A stretch of DNA of 64,000 nucleotides, from positions 1-64,000 of the forward strand of contig JBAZZQ010000005.1 of NCBI GenBank assembly GCA_041658725.1, written 5' to 3'. The position numbers were made by a program, and so were the translations under genes. Position 1 is the stretch's first letter. Each line of letters begins with the position of its first letter. The DNA is from JBAZZQ01 sp041658725. Lineage in GTDB: Bacteria; Planctomycetota; Phycisphaerae; JAAYCJ01. Below the pieces are notes generated by a model. The model had not been told where the DNA came from. It made no database searches and was given only the letters and a program-made list of their open reading frames with translations. Below, in pieces: positions 18,290-26,498 of the stretch.

Positions 18290-18434
18290 CGCCAGGAGAA
18301 GAGAGGAGCACGACCAGAGCCTTTGGAAAAGGGAACCCGTAATACCTGATGGAGAGTCTGAAGAGATCTTTCTGTCAGGACTCTTAATTTACTTAACCCC
18401 GACAGGGGTATACGATGTTCCTTTACTTTTCCAA
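18289..18434. repeat. 146-bp dispersed repeat, copy B
   Basis: This is near-identical to 907-1052 (differences I see: GGAAAAGG for GGAGAAGG, and GAGATC for GATATC). Its left edge coincides with the point where the integrase coding frame is lost, so the repeat or an associated rearrangement removed the integrase N-terminus. Its right edge lies 20 bases before the -35 box of the DeoR gene. Confidence 0.85.
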
Positions 18435-18453
18435 AAAAAGTTGGATAAAATTC

Positions 18454-18481
18454 TTGACAAATAGCCATAAATAGTTATATT
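18454..18481 (+). promoter_or_regulatory. Promoter of the DeoR operon, implying a leaderless transcript
   Basis: TTGACA (18454-18459) and TATATT (18476-18481) are 16 bases apart. The ATG at 18491 is only nine bases beyond the -10 box and has no Shine-Dalgarno sequence, so transcription would start at or within about three bases of the start codon. Confidence 0.6.
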
Positions 18482-18490
18482 TATTCACAT

Positions 18491-19321
18491 ATGTTCTACG
18501 ATCAAAAACTGGAAAGAATTTTGGAATTATTGGAACTTGCGCCCTACTGGTCCAGCAAGGATCTTTCGAAACGGCTTACGATCAGCCGATCCACTGTCCA
18601 GCGATGCCTGGAGGATTTGCACCGTTCAGGCCGGGTTCGGAGGATTCATGGCGGTGTCGGCCGAATCAATGCGAGTCTATCACGCCCAATTCCTCTGGAC
18701 GAAAGAAGTCAAACTGATATTTCTGCCAAACGGGCGATCGGTCAAACGGCGTTACGATTTATTGGGACCGGTGGATACGTTTATTTGGACGCGGGAACGA
18801 CGGTTCTTCCACTCGCGCAGCGGTTGAATAAACTCCGACATGGTTCGATTCATTTCATTACCAACGACGTGGCCATTGCCCTGACGTTGGCGAGGCAGGA
18901 ACTCAATCATACCTTGTTGAGTGGGCGGATTCATCCGGTTACTCAGACGATCAGCGGGCCGGTGAGTGTGTCGCAAATTACAGAATACCATTTCGATGTT
19001 TGTTTTATTTCGGCAGATGGCATCGGGGCTGAATATGGAATTACCTGTTCGCTTAACGACGAGGCCTGCTTGAAACGACAGGCGATGAGGCAATCGGTTT
19101 GCAAGGTCCTGCTGGCGTCCAGCGGCAAGTGGGAACGACGGTTGGGATCGCGGATCGGTTCTCTGGAGAATTTTGATATGTTTATCACGGAAAAGGCTAC
19201 CCCTTCGGAAAAAAGGGCGTGTCGAGGTAAAGGTGTCACTCTTGTTTTGGCGGACGATACCGAAACTGGGAAATCATCAAACGGTGGGAAAAGTAAATAC
19301 ACAGGGAACAGGAAAAATTGA
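18491..19321 (+). CDS. DeoR/GlpR-family sugar-phosphate-responsive repressor
   Basis: This 276-residue protein has a DeoR-type helix-turn-helix in the first 60 residues ('LSKRLTISRSTVQRCLEDLH', then the 'VRRIHGGVGR' wing). A DeoRC domain follows with 'DAGTTVLPLAQRL' (near 97) and 'GADGIGAEYGITC'-like segments that bind sugar phosphates in this family. It probably controls itself and the downstream kinase/phosphatase and GH20 genes. The last codons overlap the TTG start of the next gene, so the two are translationally coupled. The lysine/asparagine-rich tail is unusual. No Shine-Dalgarno is present. Confidence 0.88.
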   Translation: MFYDQKLERILELLELAPYWSSKDLSKRLTISRSTVQRCLEDLHRSGRVRRIHGGVGRINASLSRPIPLDERSQTDISAKRAIGQTALRFIGTGGYVYLDAGTTVLPLAQRLNKLRHGSIHFITNDVAIALTLARQELNHTLLSGRIHPVTQTISGPVSVSQITEYHFDVCFISADGIGAEYGITCSLNDEACLKRQAMRQSVCKVLLASSGKWERRLGSRIGSLENFDMFITEKATPSEKRACRGKGVTLVLADDTETGKSSNGGKSKYTGNRKN

Positions 19322-21222
19322 AAATACATCTCGAAAACATTGATAAACTGAAAATAGGGGTTCTGGGTGACTTTTGCGTTGATGCATACTGGCTGCTGGA
19401 TGAGACCAGGATTGAATATTCAGTCGAGACTCAAAAACCGACTCATGCCGTGTGCCGGCAAAGCTACAGCCTCGGCGGGGCAGGCAATGTCATCAATAAT
19501 CTCATTGCCTTGGGCTTGGTCGAGGTCAAAGCCTTCGGCGTCATCGGCGACGACGTCTTCGGTCGGGAGATGCTCGATCTTCTGCAACGCCAAAAGGTCG
19601 ATACGTCCGGCATGATTGTTCAAAAAAACGGCTGGGACACCAACGTTTACGCCAAGCCCTACGTGGATCTGGTGGAAAAGGAGCGGATCGACTTCGGGCG
19701 ATTTAATATCATATGTCCTGCAACGGCGGACAGACTGTTGGCCACTCTTGAACGGGTGATAACCAATCTAGATGGTTTGATCATCAATCAACAGCTTCGC
19801 CAAGGCATCCACAGCGAATACATGATCGAGGGTCTGCAAAAAATAATCGACCGCCATACCGACAAGACGATTCTGCTCGATACCCGCGACTTTTCGGACC
19901 GCTACCGTAACGTGGTCTGCAAGCTCAATGCCGGCGAGGCCGCCTGGCTCTGCGGACAAACCCGCGAGGTCGGACCGGCCATCGGGGTTGAGGAACTCAT
20001 CGGCTATGCCCGTAGTATTTACTCCAACACCCACCGACCGGTGGTCATTACCCGTGGGGACCGCGGCATTTTTGGTTTCGACGGTCGCGACGTCTGCCAG
20101 GTGCCCGGCATCCTAATCGTCGGTGATACCGATCCGGTGGGCGCAGGCGATACAACCGCCTCGGCCATCACAGCCGCCCTGGCTGCCGGACGGTCCTTGG
20201 CTGAGGCCATTGAAATTGGAAACTTCGCCGCCGCTGTGGTCGTTCAAAAACTCCGTCAGACAGGTACCGCCAGCCCACCCGAGATTCTGGCCTTGGCCGC
20301 CGAGTACGATTACGTTTATCGGCCGGAACTAGCCGAGGACATCCGCCAGCGGCGGTTCTGGTCCGATTCGGAAATTGAGATCATCGCCGCTGAACGCAAT
20401 TTTGGCCCAATTCGGCACGTGATCTTCGACCACGACGGAACCATCTCCACTCTCCGCCAGGGCTGGGAGCAGATAATGGAACCGGTGATGATTCAGGCGA
20501 TCCTCGGCCGCCACTACCAGGATGCCCCGGAGGAACTCTATCAGCGGGTGGTCAGGCGGGTACAGGAGTACATCGACCAATCGACCGGCATCGAGACGAT
20601 CGTGCAGATGCAAGCCCTGGAAAAAATGGTCCACCAGTTCGGCCAGGTCGAGGCCAAAGACATCATCGACCCGCCCGGCTACAAGCGGATATATAACGAG
20701 GCTCTGATGAACATGGTTCGTGGACGCATGGACAAGCTCCGGCGGGGCGAGCTTGATGCCGGAGACTACACCGTCAAAGGTGCCGCTCAATTCCTGCGGG
20801 TCCTGTACGACCGTGGCGTGAAATTATACCTGGCCAGCGGCACGGATCATGCCGACGTCGTGGCTGAGGCGATGAGCCTGGGTTACGCGGATTTATTTGA
20901 AGGCCGCATCTACGGCTGGGCGGGTCAGGGCAGCGGGTCGGCCAAAAAAATGGTCATCGAGCAAATCTTGCGGGAAAACCGATTGAGCGGTGCGCAACTG
21001 GCTTGCATCGGCGACGGACCGGTGGAACTACGGCTGGCGAAAAAAGTGGGCGGGCTGGCCCTCGGCATCGCCAGCGACGAGGTCCGACGCTACGGGATAA
21101 ATTATTCCAAACGCACGCGGTTGATCAAGGCCGGTGCAGATATCGTCATCCCAGACTACTCGCAACAGGTCCTTTTTTTCTTGCTACTCGAACGCCAGAG
21201 AATTGAACTTCAAATTGAGTAA
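19318..21222 (+). CDS. Fused PfkB-family sugar kinase and HAD-family phosphatase
   Basis: This 634-residue bifunctional protein has a ribokinase/PfkB kinase of the HldE/RfaE-like branch at residues 1-330: the Gly-Gly-Ala-Gly-Asn motif is near 53-57 and the catalytic 'DPVGAGDTTASA' with GAGD is at 275-278. Residues 365-634 form a HAD hydrolase with motif I 'VIFDHDGTIS' (Asp371, Asp373), motif II 'LASGTDHADV' near 500 and motif IV 'CIGDGPVELRLAKK' near 560. A kinase joined to a phosphatase could act on successive positions of one sugar, as HldA and GmhB do in heptose synthesis, but the substrate is unknown. The start is TTG 19318, preceded by two AGGAA-type ribosome-binding sites and overlapping the DeoR stop (TTGA). 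Confidence 0.87.
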   Translation: MKIHLENIDKLKIGVLGDFCVDAYWLLDETRIEYSVETQKPTHAVCRQSYSLGGAGNVINNLIALGLVEVKAFGVIGDDVFGREMLDLLQRQKVDTSGMIVQKNGWDTNVYAKPYVDLVEKERIDFGRFNIICPATADRLLATLERVITNLDGLIINQQLRQGIHSEYMIEGLQKIIDRHTDKTILLDTRDFSDRYRNVVCKLNAGEAAWLCGQTREVGPAIGVEELIGYARSIYSNTHRPVVITRGDRGIFGFDGRDVCQVPGILIVGDTDPVGAGDTTASAITAALAAGRSLAEAIEIGNFAAAVVVQKLRQTGTASPPEILALAAEYDYVYRPELAEDIRQRRFWSDSEIEIIAAERNFGPIRHVIFDHDGTISTLRQGWEQIMEPVMIQAILGRHYQDAPEELYQRVVRRVQEYIDQSTGIETIVQMQALEKMVHQFGQVEAKDIIDPPGYKRIYNEALMNMVRGRMDKLRRGELDAGDYTVKGAAQFLRVLYDRGVKLYLASGTDHADVVAEAMSLGYADLFEGRIYGWAGQGSGSAKKMVIEQILRENRLSGAQLACIGDGPVELRLAKKVGGLALGIASDEVRRYGINYSKRTRLIKAGADIVIPDYSQQVLFFLLLERQRIELQIE

Positions 21223-21325
21223 ATCACCTATTTGAAAGTGGCTAGTGGTTTTCTTGGCGAATTTCGCCCAAAAGGCAGCTAAAATACACCGTATTATATC
21301 TCCAACTTATTTTAGGAGTTTGATC

Positions 21326-22876
21326 ATGATTGGCCTGCATTTAGATCTTAAATGGACAATGTATCGGAGGGAGTTTTTTCAGAAGATTGTCCGGTATGTA
21401 CATGAGTTAGGGATGGATACCATTCTGCTGGAATTTGAAAATAAAATATTTATCGAACGATTTAGGCCGGCGATTCATCCGGATGCCTGGTCAGCCGAAG
21501 ATTTAAAATGGTTTCTTCGGCTTTGCCATAAATATGGCATTACCGTTATACCCAAAATTCCTTTGCTGGGTCACATGGAATGGATTTTGCAATGGCCTTG
21601 GTGGGCTCATTTGCAGGAGCACTTTGATCGACGGGAAATATGTCCATCCCATCCCGAAACCCCTGGTTTCGTGGCTCGGCTTTTGGAGCATATCTTAACA
21701 CTTTTTCCCGACGCCCCGTTTATTCATCTAGGGGGTGATGAAACATTTTCTTTGGGTACTTGTTCACGATGCCATGATAGCGGCAAACCGAAAAGCGAAT
21801 TATACATGGATCATTATTTCCCTCTTTTCAATCAGGTTCGGGCTGCCGGTAAGCGACCGATGATTTATGGCGATATGATTTTGGCGCACCCGGAAATAAT
21901 CACAAAACTACCCCGTACAGTGATAATCTGTGATTGGGATTATAGCTCAGGAGCCTTTCCGGGTCGCACTGTCTGGGGTTACAATCCCGTCGGATCGCCC
22001 GACGAGTTAAAGAAATTGCCTCCCCCTCTCAAACGATTTCGGAAATATTTTATCGACAGGGATGGAACATTAACGACGTTTCCGTATTCTCTTTTCCTGA
22101 AAAAAGAGGGATTCGAAGTGGTTCTCATGCCTTCCGCCCGATGTTTGGGCGATCATTACTGTGCACCGCGGACTTGGCTTCATGTCCGTAATGCTCATGC
22201 CGCAGGAAGAAAAGCCGCCGATTTGAATCTGACCGGCATGATTATCACTTCATGGGCCATTCGTTTCAATCACCTGCAGACCAATTGGCCGGCTATTGCG
22301 GCGGGGGCATGGAGTTATTTCGAACCACAAACGCAACTATCGCAACTCAGCGAACGGTTTGCCCGTCAATTTTGGGGTTTGGATTGCCCTGAAGTATTCG
22401 ACATTTTAGACTTGTTAAGCCCGGAACTGCCGGATTTACATGCAGGAACGGCGGACCCTTATCCACCCAATATCGTGCATAAATATATCCAACATCTTTA
22501 CAAGGATACCGAGTCAAAAGCATGTAAATTTGTCGAACAAAAATTAGCGGAAGTCAGAAAATCATATACGTCGGGATGGAGGCAATTGCATCGGCTTAAA
22601 AATAAAATCAGACGGAATCGGGATATATATGAGCATTGGTTACTGGCGGCAACAACGTTGAAACATAAAGCCCAAACCACTCCAGATTTAATCAGGTTGG
22701 TACAAGGCCGAAAAATTCCAAGTGGAAAACGGAAGCAAATCATAAAGGAAATAGATGAATTATGGAGGCGATATCAAGACGTTTTTGGTAAAACCATGTT
22801 GAAAGCTTCCTGTGAAATGGAAATTCAACTGCGTTTTAGTGAGGCGAGAGATATATTTAAAAATACCGTTTCATAA
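21326..22876 (+). CDS. GH20-like beta-N-acetylhexosaminidase
   Basis: This 516-residue TIM-barrel protein has the GH20 signature His-Leu-Gly-Gly-Asp-Glu-Thr (Asp138, Glu139), where Glu is the general acid and Asp the substrate-assisted partner. The preceding strands 'MIGLHLDLKWTMY' and 'VIPKIPLLGHMEW' match the start of the barrel. No signal peptide is seen, so the protein is probably cytoplasmic. The C-terminal 120 residues are helical and charged, with no family I recognise. ATG 21326 with TAGGAG eight bases upstream is preferred over the longer frame from 21245. It follows the DeoR-kinase pair by about 100 bases and ends at a strong shared terminator. The likely role is release of terminal HexNAc from imported oligosaccharides. 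Confidence 0.75.
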   Translation: MIGLHLDLKWTMYRREFFQKIVRYVHELGMDTILLEFENKIFIERFRPAIHPDAWSAEDLKWFLRLCHKYGITVIPKIPLLGHMEWILQWPWWAHLQEHFDRREICPSHPETPGFVARLLEHILTLFPDAPFIHLGGDETFSLGTCSRCHDSGKPKSELYMDHYFPLFNQVRAAGKRPMIYGDMILAHPEIITKLPRTVIICDWDYSSGAFPGRTVWGYNPVGSPDELKKLPPPLKRFRKYFIDRDGTLTTFPYSLFLKKEGFEVVLMPSARCLGDHYCAPRTWLHVRNAHAAGRKAADLNLTGMIITSWAIRFNHLQTNWPAIAAGAWSYFEPQTQLSQLSERFARQFWGLDCPEVFDILDLLSPELPDLHAGTADPYPPNIVHKYIQHLYKDTESKACKFVEQKLAEVRKSYTSGWRQLHRLKNKIRRNRDIYEHWLLAATTLKHKAQTTPDLIRLVQGRKIPSGKRKQIIKEIDELWRRYQDVFGKTMLKASCEMEIQLRFSEARDIFKNTVS

Positions 22877-22907
22877 ACAAGCAAATCGCGTTCAATACAT
22901 TATAAGA

Positions 22908-22944
22908 AACCAGGGGAAACCATATCCGTAGGTTTCCCCTGGTT
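22908..22944. terminator. Bidirectional rho-independent-type hairpin
   Basis: A perfect 14-bp stem AACCAGGGGAAACC (22908-22921) pairs with 22931-22944 across a nine-base loop. It lies between the convergent GH20 and beta-helix genes. Confidence 0.8.
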
Positions 22945-22974
22945 AAAGTGAGCGTATCCGCTACCGTATGAACA

Positions 22975-24834
22975 CTAATTTCCTTCTACCGAGACGTACA
23001 AATCGATTGCGCCACCGGTTTTGTTTTGTACCTCGTATCGGGAATTTCCTGCGCTGTAGTAAAAATTAATCCTACTGGTCGTCCCAGCGGTAATTGAGAA
23101 CTTGCTACTAGGATCACTGATCTTCACGGTTGCGTTAGAAGCTCCTCGCTGCACGAATGTGCCCAGATAACGATTGGTCAGGTCCATAATCGTAACAAAA
23201 CCGCTGTGCGAGAGTAACGGAGCTGTGCCATTGTTTGCCAAAGAGACAAAATTCGACTCATTTCCCATGTCCCCGCGGTTACCTATAACCCTGTTTCGTG
23301 CACCTCCATCTGAGTAGTTATATGTGCCATTGGGTGTTATCATATTCCCAATGACAAGGTTATCATTGGCGTTCGTAAGAATGTGAATCCCCTGAAGTTG
23401 CCGCTTAGCCGTATCCGCCCTACGCCGAGAGACGTTATTGGCAATTACATTATTGCAACTGGTACCCTCGATGAATATCCCAAAGTAAGTACTGGTGTCG
23501 TTGTCGTCATTGTCCTCACAGACATTTCCAATAATGGTATTCCCCGGTGCGTCACATAAGTAAAGGCCATTCTTAATATTTTTTGAAGCAATGTTCCCGG
23601 AAATGGTTGAGCCGGCTGTCATAATGCCGAATCCTGATGCCCAACTTGATCCGTCATTCCCATAGCCGTTACCAATGGCTGTATTACCCGTCATCGCAAT
23701 TCGATCCGTCGCATCTGTGGTTGTAGGTTCTACGCGAAACCCCGACCAGCCGTTGTTTTTAGCAATGTTTCCAGAAAAAGTAGCCCCGACGGCGTTCGTT
23801 ATAGCGAAACCACACTGAGTATTATTCTCTGCAACATTACCTGTAAAAGTCGAATCGGTTGACGGATTATCACCGATAAAAAATCCTGATGAGGCATTGG
23901 ATCGAGCAATATTATTTGCAACCGCGAAACGCAACGATCCGTCGATCGAAAAACCATGTCCTATTGTAGTGGATGTAGCTCCGGTCGCGATATTTCCAGA
24001 CACAACGCCATCCGTGCCGGTTGTAGCTCCTCCGGCTGGATCTCCTCCGATACAATAATCTTGTGCACTGATCACGCGGTTGTAAAGAATGCGTGGTCTG
24101 GCGGCAGAATTACTCCAGAGGATTCCATTACTGGCATTCGTAATTGTGTTACCAAGAACTTCTATATCAGAACCTCCTTGAATATGAATACCGATTAGGG
24201 AAGTGCCACTCGATGTTAGTATCCGAGAATGCCGTATTACGCCATATTGTGCTGTGGTTTGGAATCGTACCGGACGTCGGTGATTTTTGAGTTCAACATT
24301 GTCGATCAGAACATTAGTGCCGGCCACATCAATTCCGTAAGTCGAATCATTCGCTCCGTTAATGAAGCCTGTGGCGGTCAGATCGCGGACAAGCACATTG
24401 GATGCACTAGACGGAATTGTTATAACTGTCAGATAAACTTGCCCGCTATCGCTTGCCGATTGAAGTATGGTTGCTCCTCGACCGGCTCCAACCAGGGCAA
24501 CATTACTCTTCAAAGTAATCGCCGTATCTGTATAAGTACCCGGAGGCACCACCACGATACCGCTCGTGATGTTGTCGATTGCGCTCTGAATCGATGCGCC
24601 CGTCTTCGCCGAAACAACAATAGATTGTCCGTTGATGGGAACCCAGTTGGATCCGTCATCAAGCCAAATGCCTTTTGCGTCGTCCGTAACGCAAAGGAGG
24701 CGGCCAAGGGTTCCTGCGGCAGGAAGATTCGCTTTCGTTGAGTTATCGACGACGATGTTGGCACAGAATGCGATTTGAACTGCACTTACTAAGACACCCG
24801 TAATAACCATCTGCGTTTTGTTCTTTCTAAACAT
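22975..24834 (-). CDS. Secreted right-handed parallel beta-helix protein
   Basis: This 619-residue protein has a signal peptide ending near residue 24 ('VQIAFCA'). After a short N-terminal domain, residues about 70-560 are a pectate-lyase/NosD-like beta-helix: 'VVVPPGTYTDTAITLKSNV' opens it, followed by repeated Gly-Asn-x-Ile-Ala/Val-x-x-Asn turns. The ladder of asparagines is typical of polysaccharide lyases, epimerases and NosD/PbH1 proteins. No catalytic residues can be assigned. The gene is divergent from the AraR-type regulator across a 410-base region rich in TGGTAT motifs and is probably under its control. Confidence 0.8.
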   Translation of the reverse strand: MFRKNKTQMVITGVLVSAVQIAFCANIVVDNSTKANLPAAGTLGRLLCVTDDAKGIWLDDGSNWVPINGQSIVVSAKTGASIQSAIDNITSGIVVVPPGTYTDTAITLKSNVALVGAGRGATILQSASDSGQVYLTVITIPSSASNVLVRDLTATGFINGANDSTYGIDVAGTNVLIDNVELKNHRRPVRFQTTAQYGVIRHSRILTSSGTSLIGIHIQGGSDIEVLGNTITNASNGILWSNSAARPRILYNRVISAQDYCIGGDPAGGATTGTDGVVSGNIATGATSTTIGHGFSIDGSLRFAVANNIARSNASSGFFIGDNPSTDSTFTGNVAENNTQCGFAITNAVGATFSGNIAKNNGWSGFRVEPTTTDATDRIAMTGNTAIGNGYGNDGSSWASGFGIMTAGSTISGNIASKNIKNGLYLCDAPGNTIIGNVCEDNDDNDTSTYFGIFIEGTSCNNVIANNVSRRRADTAKRQLQGIHILTNANDNLVIGNMITPNGTYNYSDGGARNRVIGNRGDMGNESNFVSLANNGTAPLLSHSGFVTIMDLTNRYLGTFVQRGASNATVKISDPSSKFSITAGTTSRINFYYSAGNSRYEVQNKTGGAIDLYVSVEGN

Positions 24835-24916
24835 TTTACATCTTCCTTTCTAACAAATAAAATTTTCTGCCTGTATAAACTCATCCCAAAAGTCGCTGAA
24901 ATTCTATTTTGGTGTC

Positions 24917-25030
24917 ATACCACCTCCTTTCTTCCACCCTATTCCTTTCAAAACGGTCGTTTTTGGTATCTGAATAATCTTCGCATGGTATCCTATAAGT
25001 GTCTTGCTGGTATCCTTTGATGAGACACTT
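24917..25030. promoter_or_regulatory. Operator-like repeats between beta-helix gene and AraR-type regulator
   Basis: The hexamer TGGTAT (either strand) occurs at 24917-24922, 24964-24969, 24986-24991, 25008-25013 and again at 25229-25234 overlapping the regulator's own promoter. Three copies read TGGTATC and are spaced 22 bases apart, about two helical turns. A dyad AAGTGTCT (24997-25004) / AGACACTT (25023-25030) brackets the last copy. These are candidate binding sites for the adjacent GntR-LacI regulator. Confidence 0.55.
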
Positions 25031-25193
25031 AATTTAATCGTTGAAAAAGTGATGTCAACAAAAATCTTTTAAAATCTTTTCAGGTATACAAAAGCCAAAT
25101 AACGCCCCAATTTATTTGCTATACATGTAATGAATAAGAATTGTTGACTTAGATTTTTATTTCTAAAAAAGCTCTTTCTGTAAAAAATAAATA

Positions 25194-25222
25194 TTGACAA
25201 GGCGGTTTCCTTTTGCTAGACT
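25194..25222 (+). promoter_or_regulatory. Promoter of the AraR-type regulator
   Basis: Consensus TTGACA (25194-25199) is followed after 17 bases by TAGACT (25217-25222). The expected start lies about eight bases further on, in the inverted TGGTAT motif, so autoregulation is plausible. Confidence 0.65.
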
Positions 25223-25246
25223 AAAAGAATACCAGAAAGGAACAAT

Positions 25247-26359
25247 ATGGTAGCCACGCTTGGAAAAAAGATTGCACAACAGATCAAAGAACATATTTCT
25301 TCAGGGATATATCCGCCAACGAGTGATTTGGAATCAGAACGTGACCTGTGTTTGAAGTATCGAGTTTCCAGAAAAACCATCCGAAAAACGCTGGCAATAC
25401 TGGAGCAGGATGGTCTGATTAAAAGATTACCACGGCAAGGGGCGGTTGTTACCGATCAGGCGAATAAATTACTGAAAAGAACTTCCACCAAACATGCCCT
25501 CATGTTTATTCGATGGAGTAATTACCGACTGGAAACTTGTCTGGCCAAAGGCATTTTGCAAATGGCCCAGCAGTATGAAGATCAGCCGGTTTTGGTGGAT
25601 GCCCGATGTTCTCACCAGCGATTTCTTGATGCCATTTATCATCCTCCTGAGGGGGTTAAAGGTTTGCTTCTGATGGCCTTCAATCACCCAAGTTATGAGG
25701 AAGCGGTCAATAAAGCCAATCAGCAGGGTCTTAAGATCATTTTCCTGGACCGTATTCTACCTTCCTTCGATTTTATTAGCAGCGTAACGGCAGACAACTT
25801 TTCCGGGGCCTATCAAGTGACGGATCATTTGATCAATACCCATAATCTGCCTGTGTATCACATCGGTTTCACGGATCAACCGAGTTCGGCTCATGACCGT
25901 TACCTGGGTTGGATTGAAGCTATGGAGACCCACGGGTTCCGAAATTGGAACGAATATTTGTTGGACATCAAGATCGAGGAATATAAATCGTCCGAGTATC
26001 CTCAAACCAGTTGGGAAGAAGGATACAAGTTGAGCAAGCGAGTATTCCAGTCAAAATCGGAGGATAAGTTCTGCTTCTTTGTGGTCAATGACGTCTTGGC
26101 CGAGGGTGTTTACAGGGCGGCTCAGGAATGTGGAATGACCGTGGGCCGCAATGTGTTTATGGTGGGTTTCGACGATCTTCCGTTCTGTAAACGGTTGGAT
26201 CCACCGCTCAGCAGCGTCTATCAACCCATTGAACAAATCGGTTTCGAGGGAGCAAAGCTTCTTTATGGGGAACTGAATAATAATCTTTCCGGGCCCATAC
26301 ATAAAGTTTTACCAGTTAGCTTGAAAGTGAGGGAATCCTGTACGGGAAAAATTCAATAG
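25247..26359 (+). CDS. GntR-HTH / LacI-ligand-domain regulator (AraR type)
   Basis: This 370-residue protein has a GntR-type winged helix in residues 1-75 ('LGKKIAQQIKEHISSGIYPP', 'LCLKYRVSRKTIRKTLAIL') fused to a periplasmic-binding-protein-like domain of the LacI family. The latter shows 'VTADNFSGAYQVTDHLI' near 185 and a Gly-Phe-Asp-Asp motif near 305. This is the architecture of Bacillus AraR, a sugar-responsive repressor. It starts the large glycan locus and probably regulates the divergent beta-helix gene and the following PEP-CTERM/dockerin genes. GAAAGGAAC precedes the ATG. Confidence 0.9.
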   Translation: MVATLGKKIAQQIKEHISSGIYPPTSDLESERDLCLKYRVSRKTIRKTLAILEQDGLIKRLPRQGAVVTDQANKLLKRTSTKHALMFIRWSNYRLETCLAKGILQMAQQYEDQPVLVDARCSHQRFLDAIYHPPEGVKGLLLMAFNHPSYEEAVNKANQQGLKIIFLDRILPSFDFISSVTADNFSGAYQVTDHLINTHNLPVYHIGFTDQPSSAHDRYLGWIEAMETHGFRNWNEYLLDIKIEEYKSSEYPQTSWEEGYKLSKRVFQSKSEDKFCFFVVNDVLAEGVYRAAQECGMTVGRNVFMVGFDDLPFCKRLDPPLSSVYQPIEQIGFEGAKLLYGELNNNLSGPIHKVLPVSLKVRESCTGKIQ

Positions 26360-26498
26360 CGGTTTCATCATTATTAAAAGTCCAGATGGAAGGAAGAGAG
26401 GAGAGGATTGAAAAGTTGGAATGAGCAAAATGAAAAAGTAACGTGCGTTGCACATTTTGCTCAGGAATTTACCTTTTATTTTTTTAAGGAGAAAAGGT

